This document shows positions 1-7,164 of a stretch of 16,599 nucleotides of DNA, piece by piece. Below the pieces are notes generated by a model. The model worked only from the letters and a program-made list of their open reading frames with translations, had not been told where the DNA came from and did not search any database. Position numbers and translations under genes: made by a program. Numbering within the stretch: position 1 is the stretch's first letter; the number at the start of each line of letters is the position of its first letter. The stretch covers positions 1 through 16,599 of the forward strand of contig JAEWNY010000111.1 in the NCBI GenBank assembly GCA_023461075.1, given 5' to 3'. This stretch comes from Pseudomonadota bacterium (lineage in GTDB: Bacteria > Pseudomonadota > Gammaproteobacteria > Xanthomonadales > Xanthomonadaceae).

Positions 1-852
1 GTCACCGTCGCGCGCGAGGGCAGCTTCACCCGCGCCGCCGCGCAGCTCGGCGTCACCCAGTCGGCGATCAGCCAGACCGTCAGCGCGCTGGAGGCGCGGC
101 TGGACATCCGCCTGCTCACCCGCACCACCCGCAGCGTGTCCACCACGCCCGCCGGCGAGCAACTGCTGCGGCGCATCGGCGGGCGCTTCGACGAGATCGA
201 GACCGAGCTGGACGCGTTGACCGCGCTGCGCGACAAGCCGGCCGGCACCGTGCGCATCACCTGCGGCGACTTCATCCTGCGTACCCTGCTGCTGCCGAAA
301 TTGACGCCATTGATGCTTGACTGCCCCGACATCCACATGGAGTTCGATGTCAGCAACGGCCTGCGCGACATCGTCGCCGACCGTTTCGATGCCGGCGTGC
401 GCCTGGGCGAGCAGCTCGACCGCGACATGATCGCGCTGCCGATCGGCCCGAAGCTGCGGATGGCCGCAGTGGCCTCGCCCGGCTACTGGGCGCAGTATGC
501 GCCACCGAAGACCCCGCGCGACCTCATCGACCACCGCTGCATCAACATCCGCTTTCCCACCCACGGCGGCACCTACGTGTGGGAATTCGAGCGCGCCGGC
601 CGCGAGCAGAACGTGCGCGTGGATGGGCAGGTGATCTTCAACGCCAGCCACCACATCGTCGCGGCGGCGGTCGCCGGGCTCGGCGTTGCCTACCTGCCGG
701 AGGACGAATTCGCCCCACACATCGCCGAGGGACGCTTGATACAGGTGCTGAAAGCCTGGTGCCCGCCTTTCCCGGGCTATCACCTGTACTACCCGAGCCG
801 ACGCCAACAGTCGCCGGCGTTCAAACTGATGATCGAGGCGCTACGTCAGTGA
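1..852 (+). CDS. LysR-family transcriptional regulator, 5'-truncated by the window edge
   Basis: DNA-binding regulator; 283 codons are visible and the frame is already open at base 1, so roughly the first 15 residues lie outside. The first 55 visible residues form the winged helix-turn-helix typical of LysR proteins: GSFTRAAAQLGVTQSAIS, then SALEARL and LLTRTTRSVSTTPAGEQLL. The remainder is the periplasmic-binding-protein-like effector domain, including GTVRITCGDF, a DAGVRLGEQL segment and the closing PSRRQQSPAF element seen in many LysR C-termini. The GTG at 136 is internal and is not the start, because the HTH lies upstream of it in frame. The family often regulates a divergently transcribed neighbour, but that side of the gene is not visible, so target and effector cannot be named. 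The family call is very secure; the specific role is unknown. Confidence 0.95.
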   Translation, partial: VTVAREGSFTRAAAQLGVTQSAISQTVSALEARLDIRLLTRTTRSVSTTPAGEQLLRRIGGRFDEIETELDALTALRDKPAGTVRITCGDFILRTLLLPKLTPLMLDCPDIHMEFDVSNGLRDIVADRFDAGVRLGEQLDRDMIALPIGPKLRMAAVASPGYWAQYAPPKTPRDLIDHRCINIRFPTHGGTYVWEFERAGREQNVRVDGQVIFNASHHIVAAAVAGLGVAYLPEDEFAPHIAEGRLIQVLKAWCPPFPGYHLYYPSRRQQSPAFKLMIEALRQ

Positions 853-1084
853 GCAAGCGAAGTCCGCTTTGGCTCGCCTACTGCCGGTCACTTCGCTTCG
901 GGCCTCCGGCGATCCGAGGACTCTCGGTGGTCAGTGCCACGCCCTTCGCCGTTAGCCCGATGGAGCCGGAATCCACAATGGAGACTGATCCAAGAGGGCA
1001 GGCAAAAGTGGAGGAACTTACAGAAAGGCTCTCAGGACCAAGGAGCAGGCAGACCCTGCACCCCACACTAAAATCCGGATACCC
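853..1084. other. Non-coding spacer with a glycine-riboswitch-like segment
   Basis: No convincing coding frame was found on either strand between the LysR stop and the tRNA terminator; the open frames here have no recognisable protein content. The spacer holds small hairpins (855-898; CCGAG 914-918 with CTCGG 923-927; GCAGG 1045-1049 with CCTGC 1055-1059). It also holds a segment around 980-1044 reading GGAGA, then CTCTCAGG (1029-1036), then AAGGA (1040-1044), which recalls conserved elements of glycine aptamers. The conserved middle element of that family (near CGCCGAAGGAGCAA) is not clearly present. No plus-strand gene follows before the tRNA, so its role is unknown. Confidence 0.3.
855..898. 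repeat. Inverted repeat just after the LysR stop
   Basis: AAGCGAAGT (855-863) is perfectly complemented by ACTTCGCTT (890-898), giving a 9-bp stem with a 26-base loop. It starts three bases after the LysR stop codon. No T-run follows, so it is not a standard intrinsic terminator. It could protect or end the mRNA, or be chance. Confidence 0.35.
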
Positions 1085-1114
1085 AAAAAAAAACCGGCCA
1101 CAAGGGCCGGTTTT
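1085..1114 (-). terminator. Intrinsic terminator of the tRNA-Pro gene
   Basis: Read on the minus strand, a perfect 10-bp stem (bases 1105-1114 pairing with 1090-1099) with a 5-base loop (1100-1104) is followed by a run of T. The plus strand shows nine A in a row at 1085-1093. It lies 7 bases beyond the CCA end of the tRNA gene. The four T at 1111-1114 might also give weak termination of plus-strand transcripts. Confidence 0.9.
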
Positions 1115-1121
1115 CGCGAAA

Positions 1122-1198
<77 letters not shown>

Positions 1199-1212
1199 AT
1201 TCCGAGCGGCGC

Positions 1213-1241
1213 ATTGTACGGTCCGCACCGCCTCGCGGCAA
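1213..1241 (-). promoter_or_regulatory. Sigma-70-type promoter of tRNA-Pro
   Basis: On the minus strand TTGCCG (1236-1241) and TACAAT (1213-1218) are separated by exactly 17 bp. Transcription would start about 6 to 8 bases before the tRNA 5' end at 1198. The stretch after the -10 is GC-rich (GCGCCGCTC), as in stable-RNA promoters under stringent control; that regulation is inferred. Confidence 0.8.
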
Positions 1242-1308
1242 GTGCCCCGTAGCGATCGAAAGGACCCCCGCTAAACTAGGCGGATTCGCCATCCCGACCG
1301 AGTCCGAC

Positions 1309-2673
1309 TTGATCAAGCCCCGCACCCCGCCCGGCGTCATGGAACTGCTGCCGCGCGAGCAGGTCGCCTTCCAGCGCATGCTCGATACCATCCGCCGCAC
1401 CTACGAATCGTTCGGTTTCCTGCCGGTCGAGACCCCGGTCTTCGAATTGTCCGAGGTGCTGCTGACCAAGACCGGCGGCGAGACCGAGCGGCAGGTCTAT
1501 TTCGCGCAGTCGACCGGGGCGCTGGAGAAGGCGGGCGAGGGGATGCCGGAGCTGGCGCTGCGTTTCGACCTGACCGTACCGCTGGCACGTTACGTCGCCG
1601 AGCACGAGCACGACCTCGCGTTTCCGTTCCGGCGCTACCAGATCCAGCGTGTGTATCGCGGCGAACGCGCGCAACGCGGCCGCTTCCGCGAGTTCTACCA
1701 GTGCGACATCGACGTGATCGGCAAGGACGCGCTCAACCCGCGCGTCGATGCCGAGATCCCGGCAGTGATCCATGCGGTGTTCGAGCGGCTGGCGATCGGC
1801 GATTTCACCATCCAGTTCAATCATCGCAAGCTGCTGCGCGGCTTCTTCGAGGGCTTGGGGATAGAGGGTGAGCGCCAGCTGCCGGTGCTGCGCGAACTCG
1901 ACAAACTCGACAAGCGCGGCGAAGACGCGGTTCGCGAGACGCTCGTGGGCGAAGGCTTTTCGCTGGCGCCTGATGTCGTCGAACGTTTGCTCGCGTTCTC
2001 GCGCGTGCGCTCAAGCGGTCACGATGACGCACTGGAGAAACTCGCGGCGCTGGGCGAGGGTACGCCGCTGTTCAACGAAGGCCGCGATGCGCTCGTCGCC
2101 ACGCTCGGGCAACTCAAGGCGATGGGCATTCCCGAGTCGCGCTACGCGATCAACCTTTCGATCGCGCGTGGGCTGGACTACTACACCGGCATCGTCTACG
2201 AGACCACGCTGGACGCGCATCCGCTGATCGGCTCGATCTGTTCCGGCGGCCGATACGACGATCTGGCATCTCATTACACGAAATCGAAACTGCCGGGCGT
2301 CGGCATCTCGATCGGCCTGACCCGCTTGTTCTGGCAGCTGCGCGAGGCGGGCTTGGTCGATGTTGCCGCCAGTTCGGTCGACGTGCTGGTCGGCCTGCTC
2401 GCGGAGGCGGATTTCGAGGACGCGCTGGCTCTGTCGCAATCCCTGCGCGAGGCCGGCCTGCGCGTGGAGACGCAGATGGAGGCAAAGAAGATCGCCCGGC
2501 AATTCCAGTATGCCGATCGCGCCGGCATCCGTTTCGTCGCCCTGCGTGGCGAAGGCGAGCGCGCCGATGGCAGGGTGACGCTGAAGGACCTGACGCTCGG
2601 CGAGCAGGAGACGATCGTGATGGCGCAGGCGGCGGAGTGGGTCAGGGCGCGCATCGAAGGAGTGGCTGCATGA
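1309..2673 (+). CDS. hisS: Histidyl-tRNA synthetase (HisRS), TTG start
   Basis: Attaches histidine to tRNA-His in the cytoplasm using ATP; class II synthetase, 454 residues. Visible signatures are the motif 2 region with RRYQIQRVYRGER (about 108-120) and FREFYQCDIDVIG; the HisRS-specific histidine-binding loop RGLDYYTG (287-294); CSGGRYDDLA; and GISIGLTRLFW (motif 3 arginine near 339). A C-terminal anticodon-binding domain follows from about residue 356. The start is the TTG at 1309: the protein then begins MIKPRTPPGVMELLP, as I recall for Xanthomonas HisRS, and no ATG or GTG at a sensible position upstream would give that N-terminus. No clear Shine-Dalgarno sequence precedes it. A weak -10-like TAAACT lies at 1272-1277. 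The stop overlaps the ATG of the next gene by four bases (ATGA at 2670), suggesting co-transcription and translational coupling. Confidence 0.97.
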   Translation: MIKPRTPPGVMELLPREQVAFQRMLDTIRRTYESFGFLPVETPVFELSEVLLTKTGGETERQVYFAQSTGALEKAGEGMPELALRFDLTVPLARYVAEHEHDLAFPFRRYQIQRVYRGERAQRGRFREFYQCDIDVIGKDALNPRVDAEIPAVIHAVFERLAIGDFTIQFNHRKLLRGFFEGLGIEGERQLPVLRELDKLDKRGEDAVRETLVGEGFSLAPDVVERLLAFSRVRSSGHDDALEKLAALGEGTPLFNEGRDALVATLGQLKAMGIPESRYAINLSIARGLDYYTGIVYETTLDAHPLIGSICSGGRYDDLASHYTKSKLPGVGISIGLTRLFWQLREAGLVDVAASSVDVLVGLLAEADFEDALALSQSLREAGLRVETQMEAKKIARQFQYADRAGIRFVALRGEGERADGRVTLKDLTLGEQETIVMAQAAEWVRARIEGVAA

Positions 2674-4580
2674 GCACGCAATCAGATCGGGTGATCCGCC
2701 TCGACGGCCGCTCGCTCGATCGCGCCGGCCTTTTGGCGATCGCGCGTGGCGCGCAGGTCGCGTTGGAAAACGATGCGCTCGCGCGCGTCGAACGCGCTGT
2801 CGCCTTCCTCGCCGAGCAGGTCGCGCGCGAGGAGCCGATCTACGGCGTGTCCACCGGCTTCGGCAGCAATGCCGACAAGCTGCTGGGCGCGCACCACCTG
2901 CGCGATGCGTTGCCGGAACATTCACGCAATGCCAAGTCCCTGCACGAGGAACTGCAGGAAAACCTCATCATCACCCATGCGGTCTGCGTCGGCGAACCAT
3001 TCGCGCCCGAAGTGGTGCGCGCGATGCTGGGCATCCGCATCAACACCCTGTTGCGCGGGCACTCCGGCATCCGCGTGCAGACGCTCGAGGCGATGTGCGC
3101 GATGTTGAATGCCGGCATCGTGCCGGTGGTGCCGCAACTGGGTTCGGTCGGCGCTTCCGGCGACCTTGCACCACTCTCGCATCTCGCCATCGTGTTGCTC
3201 GGTGGTGGCGAGGCGTTCTTTGATGGCGTACGCATGCCGGGCAGGGACGCACTCGCCAAGGCCGGTCTTGCGCCGCTGAAACTGAGCTACAAGGAAGGCC
3301 TCGCGCTCAACAACGGCACCGCGCAGATGCTGGCGACCGGCGTGCTTGCGGTCGCCAAACTCGAGGAGCTGCTCGACACCGCCGACCTGGCCGCCGCGAT
3401 GACTCTTGATGCCTTCGCCGGGCGCCTGGGTGCGTTCGCGCCCGAGGTGCACGCGCTGCGCCCACACCCGGGCCAGATGCAGGTGGCGGAGAACCTGCGC
3501 CGCCTGCTGCAGGGATCGACCTTGGCCGACATCCCGTATCACCTTGTCCCGCGCTTCCGGCCATGGTCGCCGCAGAGTTGGGACACCGCCGAGGCTCAGG
3601 TGCTGACCTTCGACATCGGTTGGGACTGGGTGCCGGACTCGCAGCGCCACGGTCGCGAGAAGTTCTACCGGCGCTTCAAGCCGTTCCGCGGCGGCAAGAA
3701 GCACCAGCCGCAGGACAGCTACAGCCTGCGTTGCATCCCGCAGGTACATGGCGCGGTGCGCGATGCGGTGGCGCAGGCCGCGCGCGTGCTCGAGATCGAA
3801 TTGAACGCTGTCACAGACAACCCACTGGTGTTCCCGGAGGCCGACAAGCCGCATGTGGAGGAGCAGGTGATTTCCGCCGGTCATTTCCACGGCATGCCGT
3901 TGGCGCTGGCGATGAGCTACGTCAAGGCATCGATCCCGGTGCTGGCGTCGATCAGCGAACGCCGTCTCAACAAGCTGGTGGACCCGGCCACCAACGATGG
4001 CCTTCCGGCGTTCCTGATCGGCAACGAGGACGGCACCGAGTCCGGCTACATGATCGTGCAGTACACGGCTGCGGCGATCGTCAACGACCTGGCCTCGCGC
4101 GCCATGCCCGCATCGGTGTATTCGATCCCGACCAGCGCGAATGCCGAGGACCACGTCTCGATGGGCGCGAACGAGGCCCGCCATGTGCTGGCGATGGCCG
4201 ATGATCTCGCCAAGGTGATAGGACTCGAACTCGCCACCGCCGCGCAGGCGCTGGATTTCCGCCGCGACATGATCAATGCCGCGCGTGACCTGGCCGGTCG
4301 CACCGATGCCGAAGGGTTCGCGGCCAAGGTGCGCGGCGGCCCGGCGCCGGGTGCCGACGATCGTGAGCTGTTCCTGCAGGAAGTCGATGCGTTGCGCGCA
4401 GAATTGGCGGGCGCCGAGCCGTTCCATCCCGGGCATGCGGTGGCGGCCGCGCATGCCGAAGTGCGCCGGCACGTCGCGGTGATGCGGCACGACCGTGCAC
4501 TCGATGGCGATGTGGCCGCAGCCGTGGCGATGGTGCAAAGCGGAGCGGTGCTGGCAGCGGCGCGGCAAGTCGGGGATTGA
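2670..4580 (+). CDS. hutH: MIO-type aromatic amino-acid/histidine ammonia-lyase, extended form
   Basis: Non-oxidatively removes ammonia from an aromatic amino acid, most likely L-histidine to urocanate. It has 636 residues against about 510 for usual HutH. The MIO-forming triad Ala162-Ser163-Gly164 lies in GSVGASGDLAPLSH, the catalytic tyrosine is Tyr58 in YGVSTGFG, and QDSYSLRC begins at residue 348. The substrate-selectivity pair aligns to Thr102-His103; by recall, histidine lyases have Ser-His and phenylalanine lyases Phe-Leu. Other departures are Asp473 where HutH has Glu (Pseudomonas Glu414) and SANAED (Ala492) instead of SANQED. An extra block of about 50 residues, rich in Trp, Phe and Arg, lies between residues 284 and 345. 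The ATG at 2670 is chosen because AAGGAG (2657-2662) sits seven bases upstream and because it overlaps the hisS stop; a GTG at 2637 is in frame but inside hisS. No hutU, hutI or hutG is nearby. The family is certain; the substrate is less so. Confidence 0.85.
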   Translation: MSTQSDRVIRLDGRSLDRAGLLAIARGAQVALENDALARVERAVAFLAEQVAREEPIYGVSTGFGSNADKLLGAHHLRDALPEHSRNAKSLHEELQENLIITHAVCVGEPFAPEVVRAMLGIRINTLLRGHSGIRVQTLEAMCAMLNAGIVPVVPQLGSVGASGDLAPLSHLAIVLLGGGEAFFDGVRMPGRDALAKAGLAPLKLSYKEGLALNNGTAQMLATGVLAVAKLEELLDTADLAAAMTLDAFAGRLGAFAPEVHALRPHPGQMQVAENLRRLLQGSTLADIPYHLVPRFRPWSPQSWDTAEAQVLTFDIGWDWVPDSQRHGREKFYRRFKPFRGGKKHQPQDSYSLRCIPQVHGAVRDAVAQAARVLEIELNAVTDNPLVFPEADKPHVEEQVISAGHFHGMPLALAMSYVKASIPVLASISERRLNKLVDPATNDGLPAFLIGNEDGTESGYMIVQYTAAAIVNDLASRAMPASVYSIPTSANAEDHVSMGANEARHVLAMADDLAKVIGLELATAAQALDFRRDMINAARDLAGRTDAEGFAAKVRGGPAPGADDRELFLQEVDALRAELAGAEPFHPGHAVAAAHAEVRRHVAVMRHDRALDGDVAAAVAMVQSGAVLAAARQVGD

Positions 4581-4610
4581 GCGCAGGCAGCAGGCGTCAT
4601 TGGCGAAAGC

Positions 4611-4616
4611 GATAAT
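4611..4616 (+). promoter_or_regulatory. Possible -10 element for a leaderless phosphoesterase mRNA
   Basis: GATAAT lies in the 42-base gap after the lyase, with exactly six bases (GTGCGG) between it and the ATG at 4623. Transcription would then start at or next to the A of ATG, and there is no Shine-Dalgarno sequence. No good -35 box is seen about 17 bp upstream. The functional call is inference. Confidence 0.4.
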
Positions 4617-4622
4617 GTGCGG

Positions 4623-6248
4623 ATGAAGAAAATCGCACCCGCCATCCTCCTGGCCATCGCTCTGTTGCCGCTGTCGCTGCAGGCCCAGCCGCCGGGTTGC
4701 GCCGTCGGCAACGTGTTCGAAGACCGCAACGGCAACGGTGTGCGTGATGCCGGCGAGCCGGGGCTGGGGGACATCGCGGTGTCCAACGGGCGCGACATCG
4801 TCCGCACCGACGCACGCGGCGACTATGGACTGCCGCCGCGCGAGGGCGCAGAGATTTTCGTCATCAAGCCCGCCGGTCACAGGGCCGCATCGCGTGCCGA
4901 CGGCCTGCCCGATGTCTGGAGAAACGATGCATGGCAGGCCGACCCCGCCACGCCGGCCGCGACCTGCGCACCGATCGCCCTGCGCAAGGAAGCATTTCCG
5001 CGGCTTCGCGAGCAGGGCTTGCGCGTGCTGTTGTTCGGCGATCCGCAGCCCAAGTCGCTGGTCGATGTCGGTCACTACGAGCGCGCCATCATTGAACCCT
5101 TGATCGTCGAAAACGCCAATCCCGTGCATGGCATGCACCTGCATCGTGCGCCGCAGGTCGCCGACCTTGGCCTCAGCATGGGTGACATCACCCACGACGA
5201 TCCATCGCTGTATCCGGCGCTCAATCGCGCCACCGCCAGGCTCGGCGTGCCGTGGCTGCATGCGCCGGGCAACCACGACATCGACCTGGCAGCTGGCGAT
5301 GACGCGACATCGCTGAAGAGTTTTCGCTCGGTATATGGCCCCGATACCTTCGCCTGGGAAGAACCCGAGGCCGCCTTCATCGTGCTCGATGACGTGATCT
5401 GGCAACCGGCCGCCCGCCCGAACTACATCGGCGGTTTCCGCGAGGATCAGTTCGCCTTCCTCCGTAATTACCTGCGCGATGCGCCGAAACAGCGCCTGTT
5501 GGTTCTGGCCCTGCACATCCCGTTGTACGAGCCGGCCGGCAGCAATGCCAGCCGCGACACCTTCCGTGACGAGGATCGGGCGCGGCTGTTCGCGCTGCTG
5601 CGCGATTTCCCCAACGTGTTGGTGTTGAGCGCGCACATGCATGCCCAGCAGCATTTCTTCCACGATGACGCGAGCGGCTGGCACGGCGCGCAGCCCTTGC
5701 ACGAATACAACCTGGGCGCGACTTGCGGCGCATTCTGGTCGGGCGTAACGGACGCGAATGGCGTACCGGATTCGACGATGTCCGACGGCACCCCGAAAGG
5801 TTGGGCGCGGATGTCGGTGCGGGCTGACGGCCACTATTCGCTGAGCTACCACCCAGCGCAAGATCCACATCAGGCCATGCACCTTCATGCCCCCACGGTA
5901 CTGCGGCGCGGGGCGTATCCGGCCTGGGGCGTGTACGCGAATGTCTACATGGGCATGGCGGACAGCCGCGTCGAATATCGGGTCGATGGCGGCGAGTGGA
6001 AGCCGATGCGCAAGGTCTCGCAGCCGGATCCGCGATTGCTGGCCGAGAACCGCCGCGACGACGAGGCCGTGCAGTTGCGCGGTTACGATCGCTCGCCCGA
6101 GGCGCAGCCTTCTCCGCATCTGTGGCGTGGCGCGCTGCCGACTGATCTGGCAGTCGGCGAACACGTCATTGAAGTCCGCGCGCTCGACCGCTGGCAGGGC
6201 GAGCAACGGGCGACGACCCGTTACCGGCTGGAAGACGCCTCGCCTTGA
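4623..6248 (+). CDS. Secreted calcineurin-like metallophosphoesterase with MetallophosN/C-type flanking domains
   Basis: 541 residues. Residues 1-21 are a Sec signal peptide (KK, hydrophobic core, LSLQA before Q), so the enzyme probably works in the periplasm or at the surface. Residues about 29-72 form an SdrD-B-like beta domain (GNVFEDRNGNGVRDAGEPG, then RTDARGDYGL). The two-metal phosphoesterase core follows: FGDPQ (Asp140, Gln142), MGDITHDD (Asp188), PGNHD (Asn217, His218), LALHIP (His298) and SAHMHAQQH (His338, His340). All expected metal and catalytic residues are present. The C-terminal third, from about 400, is the beta-rich domain usual in this subfamily (MetallophosN-Metallophos-MetallophosC). 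ATG 4623 is preferred over the in-frame GTG at 4617 because it gives the normal lysine-rich signal start. Substrate unknown: a phosphate mono- or diester. It may have its own promoter rather than being expressed only with the lyase upstream. Confidence 0.88.
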   Translation: MKKIAPAILLAIALLPLSLQAQPPGCAVGNVFEDRNGNGVRDAGEPGLGDIAVSNGRDIVRTDARGDYGLPPREGAEIFVIKPAGHRAASRADGLPDVWRNDAWQADPATPAATCAPIALRKEAFPRLREQGLRVLLFGDPQPKSLVDVGHYERAIIEPLIVENANPVHGMHLHRAPQVADLGLSMGDITHDDPSLYPALNRATARLGVPWLHAPGNHDIDLAAGDDATSLKSFRSVYGPDTFAWEEPEAAFIVLDDVIWQPAARPNYIGGFREDQFAFLRNYLRDAPKQRLLVLALHIPLYEPAGSNASRDTFRDEDRARLFALLRDFPNVLVLSAHMHAQQHFFHDDASGWHGAQPLHEYNLGATCGAFWSGVTDANGVPDSTMSDGTPKGWARMSVRADGHYSLSYHPAQDPHQAMHLHAPTVLRRGAYPAWGVYANVYMGMADSRVEYRVDGGEWKPMRKVSQPDPRLLAENRRDDEAVQLRGYDRSPEAQPSPHLWRGALPTDLAVGEHVIEVRALDRWQGEQRATTRYRLEDASP

Positions 6249-6413
6249 GCCGGAGGTGATGCGCGCAGGCCGGGCCACGCACCCGGCAGCGCCGATCGCC
6301 ACCGCCTGCACCCAGTGCGGCCAAGCACGGCCGGCCAGCACCAGCAGCGATGTCGAGAGCAACGGCGCGAGATAGGACAGCCAACCGAGCAGCGAGAGTT
6401 TGCCGCGCTTGGT
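6221..6413 (-). pseudogene. Remnant: C-terminal end of an EamA/DMT-family transporter
   Basis: On the minus strand, codons 6410 down to 6282 encode 43 residues with the typical last two helices of EamA drug/metabolite transporters: KRGKLSLLGWLSYLAPLLST, then LLVLAGRAWPHWVQAVAI. Nothing upstream in any frame gives the rest of a transporter, and there is no start codon with a credible N-terminus. After AAG the frame no longer resembles the family; a one-base shift at the CCGGG would give GAWPGLRASP and run to a TAA at 6221-6223, inside the 3' end of the phosphoesterase. I read this as a 5'-deleted, possibly frameshifted gene relic filling the 220-bp gap between the phosphoesterase and mtnC. The similarity is by eye and the boundaries are approximate. 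Confidence 0.55.
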
Positions 6414-6468
6414 GCAACGATGACGCCGCTGCGGTCGCCTCGCGCTCGCTGATGGCGATGTTTTCGCT

Positions 6469-7164
6469 TTAGTCGGGGTCGATCTCGGCGAACGATTCCA
6501 CCCGCGCGTGGCCGTTGGCGGCCTCACCCCTGCGCGGTTCCGGATAATCCTCGCGGCGGTCGAGCAGCACCGTGCGCATGCCGGCCTTGCGCGCTGCATC
6601 CAGTTCGGCGATCACATCCGAGAGGAACACGATGTGGCCGGGCGAGCGGCCCAGGCGGTCGGCGATCAGTCGATAGCTATCGGCATCGCGTTTGTGGCCG
6701 ACTTCGGTGTCGAAGAAATGGTCGAACAGCGGCAGCAGGTCGCCGGCATCGGAATGGCCGAAGAACAGTTTCTGCGCCGGCACCGAGCCGGACGAATACA
6801 CCGCCAACGCATGGCCGGCCGCGTGCCAGGCCTGCAGCGCCGGCGCGACATCGGGATAGATGTGCGCGGTGAAATCACCGTCGCGGTAGCCGTCTTCCCA
6901 GATCATGCCCTGCAGTGCCTTCAGCACGGTGTGCTTGCGATCCTGGTCGATCCATCCCTGCAGCGTCTCCACGATCATCGCGTCGTCGCACATCGCGCCA
7001 TGTTCGGTGGCGACCTGATCGAGCAACGCGCGCACCTTCGGCTCATCGCCGCGTGCGCGCACGAAGCCGGGCAGGGCGGCCCGCGCGTAGGGGAACAGCA
7101 CGTCGCGGACGAAGGAGATGCTGCCGGTTGTTCCCTCGATGTCGGTGAGGATGACCGGTTTCAT
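6469..7164 (-). CDS. mtnC: Enolase-phosphatase E1 of methionine salvage
   Basis: HAD-superfamily enzyme that enolises 2,3-diketo-5-methylthiopentyl-1-phosphate and removes the phosphate, giving the acireductone. It has 231 residues, normal for MtnC. The first HAD motif is ILTDIEGTT (Asp8, Glu10, the MtnC-type variant), followed by SISFVRDVLFPYA; the second is AVYSSGSVPAQ (Ser124-Ser125); then GHKRDADSY (Lys158) and FLSDVIAELDAA (Asp183). The ATG (7164-7162) overlaps the mtnD stop by four bases, making it the last gene of mtnB-mtnD-mtnC. Its upstream neighbours perform the preceding and following steps. The protein is cytoplasmic and all expected motifs are intact. Confidence 0.96.
   Translation of the reverse strand: MKPVILTDIEGTTGSISFVRDVLFPYARAALPGFVRARGDEPKVRALLDQVATEHGAMCDDAMIVETLQGWIDQDRKHTVLKALQGMIWEDGYRDGDFTAHIYPDVAPALQAWHAAGHALAVYSSGSVPAQKLFFGHSDAGDLLPLFDHFFDTEVGHKRDADSYRLIADRLGRSPGHIVFLSDVIAELDAARKAGMRTVLLDRREDYPEPRRGEAANGHARVESFAEIDPD

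Noticed and set aside
885..960. A possible first aptamer of a tandem glycine riboswitch (ACTCTCGGTGG near 920-930)
   Set aside because: Only a few bases resemble the conserved element, with no matching 5' GGAGA partner or central core. It is too weak to claim.
2637..2669. Upstream GTG start for the lyase
   Set aside because: It lies inside hisS, has no ribosome binding site and adds residues not seen in the family. ATG 2670 has AAGGAG seven bases upstream.
2922..6599. A minus-strand frame open for about 3.7 kb (1225 codons) opposite the lyase and phosphoesterase
   Set aside because: It is the antisense shadow of two well-supported plus-strand genes in GC-rich DNA. The translation is low-complexity in Arg/His/Gln with no recognisable domain, apart from the short EamA relic in the 6.3-6.4 kb gap.
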